Shown: positions 25,213 to 34,684 of the stretch, piece after piece | Layout of the letters: the number at the start of each line of letters is the position of its first letter | Numbering within the stretch: position 1 is the stretch's first letter | Assembly: GCA_027490195.1 (NCBI GenBank) | Contig: JAIXYN010000055.1 | Span: 31,700 to 95,699 of the forward strand | DNA: 64,000 nucleotides | Source: Verrucomicrobiaceae bacterium | Lineage (GTDB): Bacteria > Verrucomicrobiota > Verrucomicrobiia > Verrucomicrobiales > Verrucomicrobiaceae | Reading direction: 5' to 3' | Translations under genes and position numbers: made by a program | Notes under the pieces: model-generated | The model's input: only the letters and a program-made list of their open reading frames with translations | Told to the model about the DNA's origin: nothing | Databases searched by the model: none

Positions 25213-26382
25213 GTGATCTACCTCGACGCCAACGCCACAACGCCGGTCGATCCAGCAGTGCTGGAGGCGATGCTGCCGTTCCTGCGAGAGCAATACGCCA
25301 ATCCCGCCGCCAGCTACGCCGCTGGGCGCAGGGTGCGCCGCGCCATCGAGCAGGCACGGGCCCAGGTAGCAGCCCTGCTCAATGCCAGCCCGGTGGAAAT
25401 CACCTTCACCAGTGGCGGCACCGAATCCATCAATGCCGTGCATACCTCCGTGCGCGCCCTGTGGCCGGAGAAGCCGGAGCTCATCATCACCGGCACGGAG
25501 CACGCCGCAGTTTTGGAGTCCTCCAGGCGCTGGCAGGCCCAGGGAGGCACAGTCACCACAGCTCCCGTGCACACAGATGGCCGGGTGGATCTCGATGCCT
25601 TGCGCGCACTTGTTCGGCCTGGAATCACTGCGCTCGTCTCCATCATGTGGGCCAACAACGAGACCGGCGTTATCGCCCCCATGCAAGAAATCGTCGCGCT
25701 GGCACACGCCGCTGGTGCGCTGGCGCATACGGATGCCGTGCAGTCGGCTGGGAAAATCCACCTTGATGTCCAAACGACGCCCGTCGATTTCCTCAGCCTC
25801 AGCGGTCACAAAATGCATGCCCCCAAGGGCATAGGCGCGCTCTACATCAGCCAGCGCGTCCGCTTTGCGCCGCTGCTCGTTGGCGGTGGTCAGGAAAGTG
25901 AACGACGCGGCGGCACCGAAAATGTACCCGGCATCGTCGCCCTCGGCAAAGCCGCCGAACTTGCCAGCCAGCATCTCACAGACGGCAACAAGGCCCGTCT
26001 CAAATGCATGCGCGACCGTTTCGAGCACCTCATCCGCGCTGCGCTGCCAGACATGCGGATCCATGGCTGCCCGACGCACCGCCTACACACCACCAGCTCA
26101 TTCTGCCTGCCCGAAATGGATGCCGCCGGGATGCTCATCCTGCTGGATCAGGCAGGCATCGCCTGCTCCGCCGGTTCCGCCTGCCACACCGGCGCGCTGC
26201 ATGCCTCGCATGTGCTTGAGGCGATGGGTATCAGCGCCCGCGATGCTGCCTGCACGCTGCGTTTTTCCTTCAACCGTTTCAACGCCAAGGCCGATGCCGA
26301 AGCGGCGGCGCATGCGGTGATCGAATCTGCTCACAAAATGCGTGAGGCGCAGGGTGGTGAACTCGCCGTCATTTCCCACTGA
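25213..26382 (+). CDS. Cysteine desulfurase (NifS/IscS family)
   Basis: A 389-residue PLP enzyme. The start is a GTG giving (M)IYLDANATTPVDP, the standard N terminus. The PLP lysine is K200 in SLSGHKMHAPKG, and the sulfur-carrying cysteine is C324 in CSAGSACHTG. The sequence TEHAAVLESS and ESERRGGTENVPG are family landmarks. It provides sulfur for Fe-S clusters and thiolated tRNA. The SSGSAC-like loop is short, typical of type II/NifS-like desulfurases. It is adjacent to and divergent from serS, and no iscU or sufE lies nearby. Confidence 0.9.
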   Translation: MIYLDANATTPVDPAVLEAMLPFLREQYANPAASYAAGRRVRRAIEQARAQVAALLNASPVEITFTSGGTESINAVHTSVRALWPEKPELIITGTEHAAVLESSRRWQAQGGTVTTAPVHTDGRVDLDALRALVRPGITALVSIMWANNETGVIAPMQEIVALAHAAGALAHTDAVQSAGKIHLDVQTTPVDFLSLSGHKMHAPKGIGALYISQRVRFAPLLVGGGQESERRGGTENVPGIVALGKAAELASQHLTDGNKARLKCMRDRFEHLIRAALPDMRIHGCPTHRLHTTSSFCLPEMDAAGMLILLDQAGIACSAGSACHTGALHASHVLEAMGISARDAACTLRFSFNRFNAKADAEAAAHAVIESAHKMREAQGGELAVISH

Positions 26383-26394
26383 ACCGCCATCCTC

Positions 26395-26850
26395 ATGAAA
26401 TACCTGCCGCTTCTGCTCATGCCTGCTCTTCTCCTGCTCTCCGGCTGCGTTGCAGGAGGACTCAGCAGGGCCTTTGCCGGACAATCGCTCACGTTGAATT
26501 ATGATGACTTCGGCCCTGAGCGCATGGCCGCGCCGTTTCTGGGACCGCGCGGCTCCCACACGGTCATCGTCGCGCATTATGGATTCAACGACCTCACCCC
26601 TTCGGGGCCTGAGGGCGTTCGCTATGTGAATGTGTTGCAAAGCCTGAATTTTCTGCGGCAGGAAGTGCGCAGCCTGCCCCTCACTGCGGCCAATGAACCC
26701 CTGCGCCAGCGCCTGCGCTCCACCTACTCCCGGCTCTACCCGCTGCAGCTCCGGCGCTACAACAACGCGTTGAGTACTTCCTTCACCACCCCGTTTGTCG
26801 GCATGAACCGCCGACTCATGCTCCCGGCACTCCCGCCGCCGGAGATTTGA
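26395..26850 (+). CDS. Lipoprotein of unknown function
   Basis: A 151-residue protein with a lipoprotein signal: a basic start, hydrophobic core and lipobox LSGC at residues 15-18. After lipidation the mature protein would be about 134 residues. I do not recognise a domain. The motif HTVIVAHYGFNDLTPSGPEG is distinctive. It follows the cysteine desulfurase by 12 nt and precedes the thioesterase by 49 nt, so co-transcription is likely but no functional link is evident. Confidence 0.7.
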   Translation: MKYLPLLLMPALLLLSGCVAGGLSRAFAGQSLTLNYDDFGPERMAAPFLGPRGSHTVIVAHYGFNDLTPSGPEGVRYVNVLQSLNFLRQEVRSLPLTAANEPLRQRLRSTYSRLYPLQLRRYNNALSTSFTTPFVGMNRRLMLPALPPPEI

Positions 26851-26899
26851 TCTCCCAACTTGAAACCTGAAACATTCGACTTGTAACTCCGCCTTTCTC

Positions 26900-27355
26900 A
26901 TGGCCCACCGTTTCACCTGCATCGAGCGCGTCCAGTTCTCCGACACCGACATGGCCGGCATCGTCCATTTCTCCAATTTCTTCCGTTACATGGAGCGCGT
27001 GGAGCATGCCTTCTTCCGCAGCCTCGGCTTCTCCATCGTCGATCAACCTGTGGAAGACGCGGAACGCGTCGGCTGGCCCCGCGTGCATGCCTCCTGCGAC
27101 TACATGGCCCCGCTGCGTGTCGAAGAGGAGTTTGAATGCGAACTCCTCGTGGAAGAAGTCCGCAGCAAAGTCATCCGCCATTACATCCGCTTTTGGAAGC
27201 TGGATGGCACGCTGGCTGCCGAAGGCCGCATCACCGCCGCCTGCGTGCGCAAAGACCGCGAGACCGGCCAGATGAAAGCCGTCGTGATCCCCCAGCGCTT
27301 TCGTGACAAGATCGAAGCGGCACCGCCGGAACTGCTTGAGCGGCCAGCAAAATAA
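26900..27355 (+). CDS. YbgC/FadM-type acyl-CoA thioesterase
   Basis: A 151-residue hot-dog-fold protein. The start RFTCIERVQFSDTDMAGIVHFSNFFRYME contains the Asp of the 4-hydroxybenzoyl-CoA thioesterase motif (DxDxAGIVHxxNYF-like). The later strand HASCDYMAPLRVEEEFECELLV is the family's second motif. These enzymes hydrolyse acyl-CoA or acyl-ACP thioesters. In other bacteria YbgC goes with tol-pal, which is absent here, so the substrate is open. Confidence 0.85.
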   Translation: MAHRFTCIERVQFSDTDMAGIVHFSNFFRYMERVEHAFFRSLGFSIVDQPVEDAERVGWPRVHASCDYMAPLRVEEEFECELLVEEVRSKVIRHYIRFWKLDGTLAAEGRITAACVRKDRETGQMKAVVIPQRFRDKIEAAPPELLERPAK

Positions 27356-27430
27356 AACGTCATCGAGGCAATACACATACGAGTCCTGAAAGCTACTATG
27401 CATCCCGTGCTGTTGCTGTAAGAGTGGTGA

Positions 27431-28099
27431 ATGCTGTTCATTCCCTACGAAATCGAGACACTCAGTCAGGAACGCCCCTGGGCCAACTGGCTCATGATCG
27501 CCGTATGCAGCCTTGTGTCACTCGCCGTCTTGTGGGGAGGCATCTCCAGCGAAGCCGCCGAAGCCCTGGTTCTCGATGGATGGTCTTTCCCCGGCCTAGT
27601 CGGCCATGTACTGTTGCACGCAGATTTGTTCCATCTCATCGGCAACATGATCTTCCTCTGGGTTTTCGGCAACGCCATCTGCTCCAACACCAGCAACTGG
27701 CTTTACCTCATTGCTTTCGCCGTCTGCACACTCATCGCTGCGTCGATGCATCTCGTTGCGGACGGCTCCCCTGCCATCGGAGCCAGTGGTGCCATCAATG
27801 GCATCGTGGGGATGGTGCTGGCCATGTATCCGCTCAACCGGGTGAACGTATTCTGGTTGTTTCTGGTGCGTGGAGGCTCATTCACCTGCCCCGCCTGGGC
27901 CATCATTCTTTTCTGGTTCGCTTTCGATGTCTGGGGTGCTGTGACAGGCGGTGAGCACATCGCCTACTGGGCGCACATTGGCGGACTTCTCGGCGGCGTC
28001 GGCATCGGCATGCTGTGCCTGCATCATGGCTGGTTTCAACTGACGCAGCTCGATCACAGTTCCTTGCTGGACATCATGCGCAGGGAAAAGGCTGAATGA
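27431..28099 (+). CDS. Rhomboid intramembrane serine protease
   Basis: A 222-residue protein with about six membrane segments. The catalytic Ser119 is in GASGAINGIVG and His182 in YWAHIGGLLGG, spaced as expected for rhomboids. The HADLFHLIGNMIFLWVFG motif with its oxyanion His and Asn is also present. It cleaves membrane-spanning substrates. There is a long loop between helices 1 and 2 and no zinc-finger or cytosolic domain. The nearest partner is not obvious; the next gene starts about 140 nt later. Confidence 0.9.
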   Translation: MLFIPYEIETLSQERPWANWLMIAVCSLVSLAVLWGGISSEAAEALVLDGWSFPGLVGHVLLHADLFHLIGNMIFLWVFGNAICSNTSNWLYLIAFAVCTLIAASMHLVADGSPAIGASGAINGIVGMVLAMYPLNRVNVFWLFLVRGGSFTCPAWAIILFWFAFDVWGAVTGGEHIAYWAHIGGLLGGVGIGMLCLHHGWFQLTQLDHSSLLDIMRREKAE

Positions 28100-28238
28100 A
28101 GGCTCCATGCCTATGGCTGCTAGTGTTCTGGGAATGACGCACAAAAAGTGAACAAAGCCGTTGTGAGAGGCGTTCTCCAAAGGCAGTTCTTTGCATCACT
28201 CCCCAACTCTTGTGAACTCCCAACCCCAAACCAAAACC

Positions 28239-28811
28239 ATGCAGACCTGGCTCCTTTACGCTCTCCTCACCGTGCTCTCCTGGGGCGTCTATGGTGTCAT
28301 TCTTCACGCGGCGCGCTCGAAGATGCCCATGGGGGCTGAAACCCCCAATGCCAGCCTCAAGGCCTTCCTCTTTGTCTGCATCGCGTATGCGCTCATTGGA
28401 ATCGTGACGGCACTCGTGCTGAAAGCTCGCGGCACCAACTGGAGCTTTACCGGTGAAACAGGCAGCGGCATCCCCCTCAGCCTCATCGCGGGCATCGCTG
28501 GAGCACTGGGTGCCCTTACCTTGGTTCTTGCTCTCGGCGCGGCAGCCACCCCCCTCCTGAAAGGCGGCGGCGGCTTTGGCGTGGCAGCGGCGGCGGCAGT
28601 CATGCCCATCGTCTTTGCTGGAGCCCCAGTCATCAACACCATCACCGCCATGCTCGTGCATCCACCTGAAGGCGGGTTTAAATCGCTGCCTGTTCCATTC
28701 ATCATCGGTTGCCTCATGGCGGCTAGCGGGGCATTCCTTGTGGCCAAATACGCCCCATCCAACACCGGTGGCGGTGCTCACAAGCCAGCAGCAGCCGCCA
28801 AGCCACACTGA
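28239..28811 (+). CDS. Small polytopic membrane protein, DMT/EamA-like
   Basis: A 190-residue hydrophobic protein starting at the ATG at 28239, with about five or six membrane helices. The middle contains LKGGGGFGVAAAAAVMPIVFAGAPV. It resembles half of a drug/metabolite transporter (EamA), but I see no fully diagnostic motif. The stop is 1 nt before the HAD-phosphatase ATG, so the two genes are probably in one transcript. An upstream in-frame ATG at 28191 is less likely. Confidence 0.65.
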   Translation: MQTWLLYALLTVLSWGVYGVILHAARSKMPMGAETPNASLKAFLFVCIAYALIGIVTALVLKARGTNWSFTGETGSGIPLSLIAGIAGALGALTLVLALGAAATPLLKGGGGFGVAAAAAVMPIVFAGAPVINTITAMLVHPPEGGFKSLPVPFIIGCLMAASGAFLVAKYAPSNTGGGAHKPAAAAKPH

Positions 28812-28812
28812 G

Positions 28813-29505
28813 ATGGCTCGCCTGCTTCTTTTCGATATCGACGGCACGCTGATTGACAGCGATGGTGCCGGTGGCGCTGCCATTCTCGACGCCGTTGAAG
28901 AGCACTTCGGCATTCAGCGCGAACATTTTCCGCCACTCCAGCTCGCAGGGGCCACCGACCCCGCGATTGCGATGGATGTGTTCGGCCACCTGAACCGCAG
29001 CCACACGCCGGAGGAGGTCACCTCGTTTCTTGACCGCTATTTGTCCCATCTTCAGCGCCGCCTGCAGGCGGAGGACTTCACTGGCTATACCTTGCCCGGC
29101 GTGACTCAACTGCTGCAAGCCCTGCGCGGTGAAAGTGCCGCGCACCTCGGCCTGCTCACCGGCAACGTCCGCCGTGGTGCCGTGATCAAGCTGACGCGCC
29201 ACGGTATCTTCGAGTATTTCATCGAAGGCGGCTTTGGCAGTGATCATCATGACCGCAACCAGCTCGGCCCTGTGGCGCTGCAACGCATGCAGGAGGCCAC
29301 CGGCACGACTTACGACATCGCTGATGTCATCGTCATCGGGGACACCCCCAAGGACATCCGCTGTGCCGAGGCCTTCGGAGCCAAGTGTCTTGCCGTCGCA
29401 ACGGGTCAGTATTCCCACGCTGAACTGAGCGCCCTGAATCCCTGGCGCTGCGTCGAATCGTTTGCTGATGTGCCAGCCATCGTTGAGCTGCTGCTGCACG
29501 ACTGA
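28813..29505 (+). CDS. HAD-superfamily phosphatase
   Basis: A 230-residue HAD hydrolase. Motif I is FDIDGTLIDSDGAG with the Asp nucleophile and the second Asp. Motif II is LLTGN, motif III is a Lys of the middle region, and motif IV is VIGDTPKDIRCAEAFGAK. The alpha-helical cap after motif I fits the subclass of phosphoglycolate-phosphatase-like enzymes (Gph), although the substrate is not determined. It is coupled to the preceding membrane protein and is followed 6 nt later by a cation transporter. Confidence 0.85.
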   Translation: MARLLLFDIDGTLIDSDGAGGAAILDAVEEHFGIQREHFPPLQLAGATDPAIAMDVFGHLNRSHTPEEVTSFLDRYLSHLQRRLQAEDFTGYTLPGVTQLLQALRGESAAHLGLLTGNVRRGAVIKLTRHGIFEYFIEGGFGSDHHDRNQLGPVALQRMQEATGTTYDIADVIVIGDTPKDIRCAEAFGAKCLAVATGQYSHAELSALNPWRCVESFADVPAIVELLLHD

Positions 29506-29511
29506 TTTCTC

Positions 29512-30438
29512 ATGAGCAACACCTCTGACGCCACGCGCGCCATGCGACTCTCGCTCGCTGTGGGGTTCCTGATGCTCGTGCTCAAAATGGGGGCCTACAT
29601 TCTGACCGGCTCAGCAGCGATCCTCGGCGATGCCGCGGAGTCCGTCGTGCATGTCGCTGCTGTGATGTTCGCGACCTTCAGCCTCGGTTTGCTGCACAAA
29701 CCGGCCGATGCCGACCACCCTTACGGCCACAGCAAGATCGCGTTCTTCTCCGCCGGGATCGAAGGCGGGCTGATCATCCTTGCTGCCTTGTTCATCATTT
29801 ATGAATCCGTGCGCCGTCTGCTGCTCCACCTGCCGCCCGCCAATTTGGACCAAGGTCTGGCGCTGACCGCGCTCACGATCATCATCAATGCAGTGCTCGG
29901 AGCCTATCTCATCCGCACGGGGAAAAAACAAGGCTCCCTGATTCTGGAATCCAACGGTAAACATGTCTTCACCGATGTATGGACCAGCCTGGGCGCCATT
30001 GTGGGACTCGCCCTCGTTGCTTTGACCGGCTGGCATAGCTGGGATTCCATCTGCGGTCTCCTCATGGCAGCCAACATCATCTGGACCGGCTACGGCCTCA
30101 TGCGCCAGAGCGTTGGGGGTCTCATGGACACCGCAGATCCGAAACTGAACGCCATTCTCGATACCGCGCTCCGCCGAGAAACTGAAAAGCACGGCCTCCA
30201 TTTTCATGCCTTGCGCCATCGAGATGCCGGCGAAATGCACTACGTCGAAGTTCACCTCCTGTTCGCCGACGACATCATGCTGCGCGACGCCCACCGCATC
30301 GCCACCGAGATCGAGACCGCCGTGCAGAACAGCGTGGAAAATCCGGTGCTCATCACCACACATCTGGAATGCAAGGGCGACCATGATGAACTGCATCAGC
30401 ATGGCGAGGCGAGCGATCCGCACAGCATCCGCGCATGA
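29512..30438 (+). CDS. Cation diffusion facilitator (CDF) metal exporter
   Basis: A 308-residue CDF-family protein with six membrane segments followed by a cytosolic C-terminal metal-binding domain. The signature GDAAESVVHVAA in TM2 is the metal-site pattern (the usual HxxxD/DxxxD has GD..ES..H here), and the second site is HVFTDVWTSLG in TM5. HPYGHSKIAFFSAGIEG follows TM2. The C terminus has a His-rich tail. Such proteins export Zn2+, Fe2+ or Mn2+ in exchange for protons. The metal cannot be chosen from the motif. The 3' end overlaps birA (ATGA). Confidence 0.85.
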   Translation: MSNTSDATRAMRLSLAVGFLMLVLKMGAYILTGSAAILGDAAESVVHVAAVMFATFSLGLLHKPADADHPYGHSKIAFFSAGIEGGLIILAALFIIYESVRRLLLHLPPANLDQGLALTALTIIINAVLGAYLIRTGKKQGSLILESNGKHVFTDVWTSLGAIVGLALVALTGWHSWDSICGLLMAANIIWTGYGLMRQSVGGLMDTADPKLNAILDTALRRETEKHGLHFHALRHRDAGEMHYVEVHLLFADDIMLRDAHRIATEIETAVQNSVENPVLITTHLECKGDHDELHQHGEASDPHSIRA

Positions 30439-31211
30439 TACCGCTTGATGCCAGCGCCTTGAACGATCCCACCCTGCCGTGGCACATCACGGTGCTGGAT
30501 GAAGTGGGCTCCACCAGCGACTGGCTCAAACAAAACGCTGCGGGTCTGCCCATCAGCACGGTTGTCTTCACCGAATCCCAAACCGCAGGCCGGGGGCGGC
30601 GCGACAACCGCTGGATCGCCCCACGCGGCAGGGATCTGATGTTCTCCCTGCTGCTGAAGCCTGCGGCCCCCATGGAGTCTTGGCCACGCATCACCACCCT
30701 GGCCGCTCTTGCCATCTGCAAAGCCATCGAGGCCGAACTGCCGCTGCAACCACGCATCAAGTGGCCCAACGACGTTTATCTTAGCGACCGCAAAGTCAGC
30801 GGCCTGCTGGCGGAGACTGTCTCCAACCGTGATGAAATGCGCATCGTTCTAGGCATCGGCCTGAACGTGAACGCGCGTGACTTCCCGCCTGAGATCCATG
30901 CCACATCATTGCTGCGGGAGCTCGCCAGCCCCGTGGTGAGTGAACTCGACCGCAACGCTCTGGCCCACCGCCTGCTGAGCTCTTTGCACACGGAGTTTGC
31001 GCGCATCGACGATGATTTCCCCACAGCCATTGCTGAAGTGCGTGAGCGCAGCTGGCTTTCTGGCAGACAGATCCGCTGCCGAGCCGAAGGCCGGGAGGTG
31101 CATGGCCGTGTCCTTGATTTGAATGAAGAGGGCCACCTCATGCTTGCGCTGCCAGATGGCAGCGCACTCACACTGACCAGTGCGGAAGAAATCCGCGACG
31201 TGAGAATTTAA
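30435..31211 (+). CDS. birA: Biotin-[acetyl-CoA-carboxylase] ligase, class I
   Basis: A 258-residue BirA without an N-terminal DNA-binding domain, so it is a ligase only, not a repressor. The biotin/ATP-binding motif is TAGRGRRDNRW, the catalytic lysine is in KWPNDVYLSDRKVSGLLAE, and GIGLNVN follows. The C-terminal SH3-like domain is complete. It biotinylates the BCCP subunit of acetyl-CoA carboxylase. It overlaps the CDF transporter by 4 nt. Confidence 0.92.
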   Translation: MIPLDASALNDPTLPWHITVLDEVGSTSDWLKQNAAGLPISTVVFTESQTAGRGRRDNRWIAPRGRDLMFSLLLKPAAPMESWPRITTLAALAICKAIEAELPLQPRIKWPNDVYLSDRKVSGLLAETVSNRDEMRIVLGIGLNVNARDFPPEIHATSLLRELASPVVSELDRNALAHRLLSSLHTEFARIDDDFPTAIAEVRERSWLSGRQIRCRAEGREVHGRVLDLNEEGHLMLALPDGSALTLTSAEEIRDVRI

Positions 31212-31337
31212 CGGATTTCGGCCAATTTGGCGCAGGAATCGCTTCCTAAGCAGATCAATCCGCCGCATACTCTTGCCTTGAGTTTTTCACTGCATGAGCT
31301 TTAGGTGTGCAGTCCATATTCCCAACACTCCTTCTCC

Positions 31338-34300
31338 ATGAGCGACGAAAACGAACCCCCGATCTCTCCTGAAGAAAATCCAACGGACGGCCCAGCCTTC
31401 CCTACATTGGAGGAATTGGCGGCGCTGCTGCCGCAGTTTGAGTTTCACAACATTCTCGGAGTCGGGGGCATGGGTGCGGTGTATCTCGCCAGACAGGCGG
31501 CACTGGACCGCTGGGTGGCCATCAAGCTCCTGCCTGAATCCGCCGCTCAGAATGAAGAGGATGCAAACCGCTTCATCACAGAGGCGCGCTCCATGGCCAG
31601 ACTCGCGCACGTACATATCGCAGCGGTTTATGATTTCGGCCAGACCACACAGGGGCACCTCTATCTGGTGATGGAGTATGTGAACGGACTCGACCTGCAC
31701 CGCCTCATCCATGGCGATGGTGTAACTCACGAGCGAATCCGCAGCCTCGTCCCGCAACTGTGTGACGCGCTCGCCTATGCCCACAGTCACAATGTCATCC
31801 ATCGTGACATCAAGCCCGCCAACATTCTCATCACAGATGACTGGCAGGCAAAGATCGTCGATTTCGGTCTCGCACGCGACAAGGACACCGAAACAGTCGG
31901 CGAAGCCGAATACGGCACTCCTGACTACGTCGCCCCCGAACGCCTGCAGCCCGGTGCTGCAGTCGATCACCGCGCTGACATTTATGCGCTGGGTGTCGTC
32001 ATCCATGAAATGTTCACCAAGCTGACGCCGCAGACGGCTGGAGTTATTGCTGGCCAGGGGGTGCCGGCAGCTTACGCCAGTGTCGTGAACCGCTGCATGA
32101 TGGCGGACCCCGCCCGCCGCTTCCAGCAATGCGCTGAAATTAAAACCTTCCTCCAGGCTGCCACTATTGCAGCCGCCACTCCGGCAGCGTCCGCGCCTGT
32201 GCATCGCGCACCGCCGCCGCAGTTGCAGGCCAGGATACGCCCACAGGGGTCTGTTCACGCACCCCAGAAACAAGCCTCGTACGGATGGCTCTGGGCTGTG
32301 GCATGCCTGGCTCTGCTAGGTGCCGGCGGCTGGTTCATCCAGCAGCAGGGTAAACCTGACACGACCGCCCAGTCCAAAATAGAGGCGAAGGCAGGAACAT
32401 CACCTGAGCCGGACTCCAAGAGTGGCGCAACCGCTCCCCCTGAAATGGCGAATGGTGCCGCAGCTCCCACACCCGCCATCATCAGCAATGCACCAGCCGG
32501 GCCGTTCAAGCCCGAGGCCGGGGACTTCTCTGTTCTCAGACGGCTTAAAGGTCACAAAGAGATCGTCTATTCCTGCGGCATCCTCCCCGATCAGCGGCGT
32601 GCGGTTTCCGGAGGCCATGATGATTCGTTGATGCTCTGGGACCTGACCACAGGCGCTGAACTAAAGCGCTTCCCATCTCCTGTCGGGGATATTCATGGCA
32701 TCGAGGCGGCGGCTGATGGCAGGCGCATCCTGCTTTATTCATTTCGCTCACATCAAGTCGCCATCTTTGACATCGAACAGGGCAGAACCGTCGCCAGCAT
32801 CAAAGCTCCCGCCAACCGGCTGAGTTTTGCAACCTGGACTACCGACCAACAAGGTGTCTATCTGCTCAGCAACAACGCCAACGGCGGCGTCTATCACTGG
32901 GATCCATCGCAAGGGGCTGTGCTGCAGCAATTCTCCGAGTGGCCGCGTGCGGCTTATCAGCTCATCCACCTGCCCACATCCAAGCCTGACGATGCCTCCC
33001 AGCTTCTGGTGATTGGCAGCACCATGAAGCCCAATCCGAACCCTGGCCCCGGTTCCAATCAAAGCCTCATCATGGACAAGCCCTTTGCTTCGCTGTTCTC
33101 CGCGCCGGACCATCGCCTCATTCGCGACCTGCCGGACTACACCAATATTCGCAACCGCCTCTCACTTTCCCCAGACGGTAGCACGATCGTCGCAGGTCTT
33201 GGCACCCTCTACCTGCTCGATGTTCCAGCACTCACCACGCGTTTCCTCATCAATCACCCTGCCGGCCTCAGTTGCTCCGCCACAGCCTGGGCTGGTGCTG
33301 GCCGCCTCCTCGTCTGCGCTTATGCCAATGGCAGCCTGATCATCCGCGAGGCCGAGACCGGAACCGAACTGGCCAGCCTCGACATCGGCATGCGCGCAAA
33401 CAATATCCGCATTTCTCAGGATGAAGGCTGGATGGTTGTCTCCGCATTCCCAATCGACATAAAAAATCCGCAGCCGGAGGACTTCGATGCACTCGTCGTC
33501 CGCCTCCCTGATTTGAACAGACTCGGCACAAACAAAAGCTTCCTCACCCTAGCCGCGCGTCAGATTGACAGACTGGAAAAGTTTGATCCCGAACTCGCGG
33601 CGCTGCGCACTCAGTCAGCCCACTCAGACTCTGTCGCCAACGACGCGCAGCTCCGTGACCTCACCAGCAAATACGGCGCAGCCTTGATTCGCGCTTCCGC
33701 CACGGCTTCTCCCAAAGACCAGTTGGCCATGCGTGCTGAAGCCGATGCCATCGCAGCAGGCCAGCCCGTGCCCGATCCCTCCACGGACGCCGCGACTTCG
33801 GGTGAGCACAAACGCTTTCGTGGCATCTACCGCCAGCAGACCGAGCAGCTCGAAAAACGCCGCCTGGAATCCGCTGGGGCCATGAGCAAAAGCCTTGAAG
33901 ACGGAATCAAAAATCTCGCATCCAAGCGCGAGCAGGCCGGAGACCGCCTTGGCAGTGCCCGATGTGAGGCACTGCTCGCCAGCATGGTGACCACAAAGCC
34001 TCTCAACCAATTGGCTTCTTCAGGTGCTCCGGCTCCAGCCATGGCGGCAGTCAGACCTCCTGTAACCCCTACCCCAGCACCGGCTGCCATCCCGCCCGCT
34101 GCTCCCATGCCGATCAACTCGGCGGCCCCCAAGGTTCCATTCGCCAACGGTGTCAAAGTCGAAGTCATCATAGGCCGCCCATCCAAAACCGAAGGCGGTG
34201 ATTTTGACGACCAGATGCAGGTGATCAATCCCCGCGTCAAACTGACCAACACCTCAAACACTCAAACCTATGAAGGTTACTCGGTGAGTTTCATGCTTCT

Positions 34301-34616
34301 CGGCGAAAGCACGGCGAACCTGAAGGTCGCGAAGGTTCTGCAGCGGGTGGATTTCCCGGTGTCCCTTCCTATCGCGCAAATGTTCGAAAACAAACTGCCC
34401 AGCATCACCACCCGATTTGACACAACGGGTGTCGTGTTTGGCTTCAAGTATCAAGGCTGGGTGGTGCAGGTCACGGATCCGAATGGCGTGATCGTCCTTA
34501 CCAAATCCACTTCGTCGGCTTTTGAGAAACTGGGGGAGAAGGTCAAACTGATGAAAGAGAGGGAGTGTTACGACAAGAAGCTCACGAGCGTCTCGGACCC
34601 CGACCAACGTTTTTAG
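31338..34616 (+). CDS. Membrane Ser/Thr protein kinase with a WD40-like sensor region
   Basis: A 1092-residue protein. A eukaryotic-like kinase domain occupies about residues 35-290: the Gly loop GVGGMGAVYLARQ, Lys in WVAIKLL, catalytic loop HRDIKPANIL and DFGLARDKD. A Pro/Ala-rich linker and a single membrane segment near residues 316-336 (GWLWAVACLALLGAGGWFI) follow. The exterior part begins with WD40-like repeats (LKGHKEIVYSC, GGHDDSLMLWDLTTG) over roughly 390-720. A helical, Pro/Ala-rich stretch then leads to a C-terminal beta domain. The layout is a sensor kinase that reads an envelope signal. The ATG at 31338 is preferred to a GTG at 31305. It stands alone between birA and argS. Confidence 0.9.
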   Translation: MSDENEPPISPEENPTDGPAFPTLEELAALLPQFEFHNILGVGGMGAVYLARQAALDRWVAIKLLPESAAQNEEDANRFITEARSMARLAHVHIAAVYDFGQTTQGHLYLVMEYVNGLDLHRLIHGDGVTHERIRSLVPQLCDALAYAHSHNVIHRDIKPANILITDDWQAKIVDFGLARDKDTETVGEAEYGTPDYVAPERLQPGAAVDHRADIYALGVVIHEMFTKLTPQTAGVIAGQGVPAAYASVVNRCMMADPARRFQQCAEIKTFLQAATIAAATPAASAPVHRAPPPQLQARIRPQGSVHAPQKQASYGWLWAVACLALLGAGGWFIQQQGKPDTTAQSKIEAKAGTSPEPDSKSGATAPPEMANGAAAPTPAIISNAPAGPFKPEAGDFSVLRRLKGHKEIVYSCGILPDQRRAVSGGHDDSLMLWDLTTGAELKRFPSPVGDIHGIEAAADGRRILLYSFRSHQVAIFDIEQGRTVASIKAPANRLSFATWTTDQQGVYLLSNNANGGVYHWDPSQGAVLQQFSEWPRAAYQLIHLPTSKPDDASQLLVIGSTMKPNPNPGPGSNQSLIMDKPFASLFSAPDHRLIRDLPDYTNIRNRLSLSPDGSTIVAGLGTLYLLDVPALTTRFLINHPAGLSCSATAWAGAGRLLVCAYANGSLIIREAETGTELASLDIGMRANNIRISQDEGWMVVSAFPIDIKNPQPEDFDALVVRLPDLNRLGTNKSFLTLAARQIDRLEKFDPELAALRTQSAHSDSVANDAQLRDLTSKYGAALIRASATASPKDQLAMRAEADAIAAGQPVPDPSTDAATSGEHKRFRGIYRQQTEQLEKRRLESAGAMSKSLEDGIKNLASKREQAGDRLGSARCEALLASMVTTKPLNQLASSGAPAPAMAAVRPPVTPTPAPAAIPPAAPMPINSAAPKVPFANGVKVEVIIGRPSKTEGGDFDDQMQVINPRVKLTNTSNTQTYEGYSVSFMLLGESTANLKVAKVLQRVDFPVSLPIAQMFENKLPSITTRFDTTGVVFGFKYQGWVVQVTDPNGVIVLTKSTSSAFEKLGEKVKLMKERECYDKKLTSVSDPDQRF

Positions 34617-34684
34617 GTCGGACGGCGCTGCGCCTTGTTCGTGATTGAACTGCACGCCACACCAGACTATGAGGCAGGCTACTC

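Noticed and set aside
25126..26079. An upstream extension of serS on the minus strand
   Set aside because: It only mirrors the cysteine desulfurase gene and puts the serS N terminus far inside. The standard MLDIRLIRDNPEQ start is at 25125.
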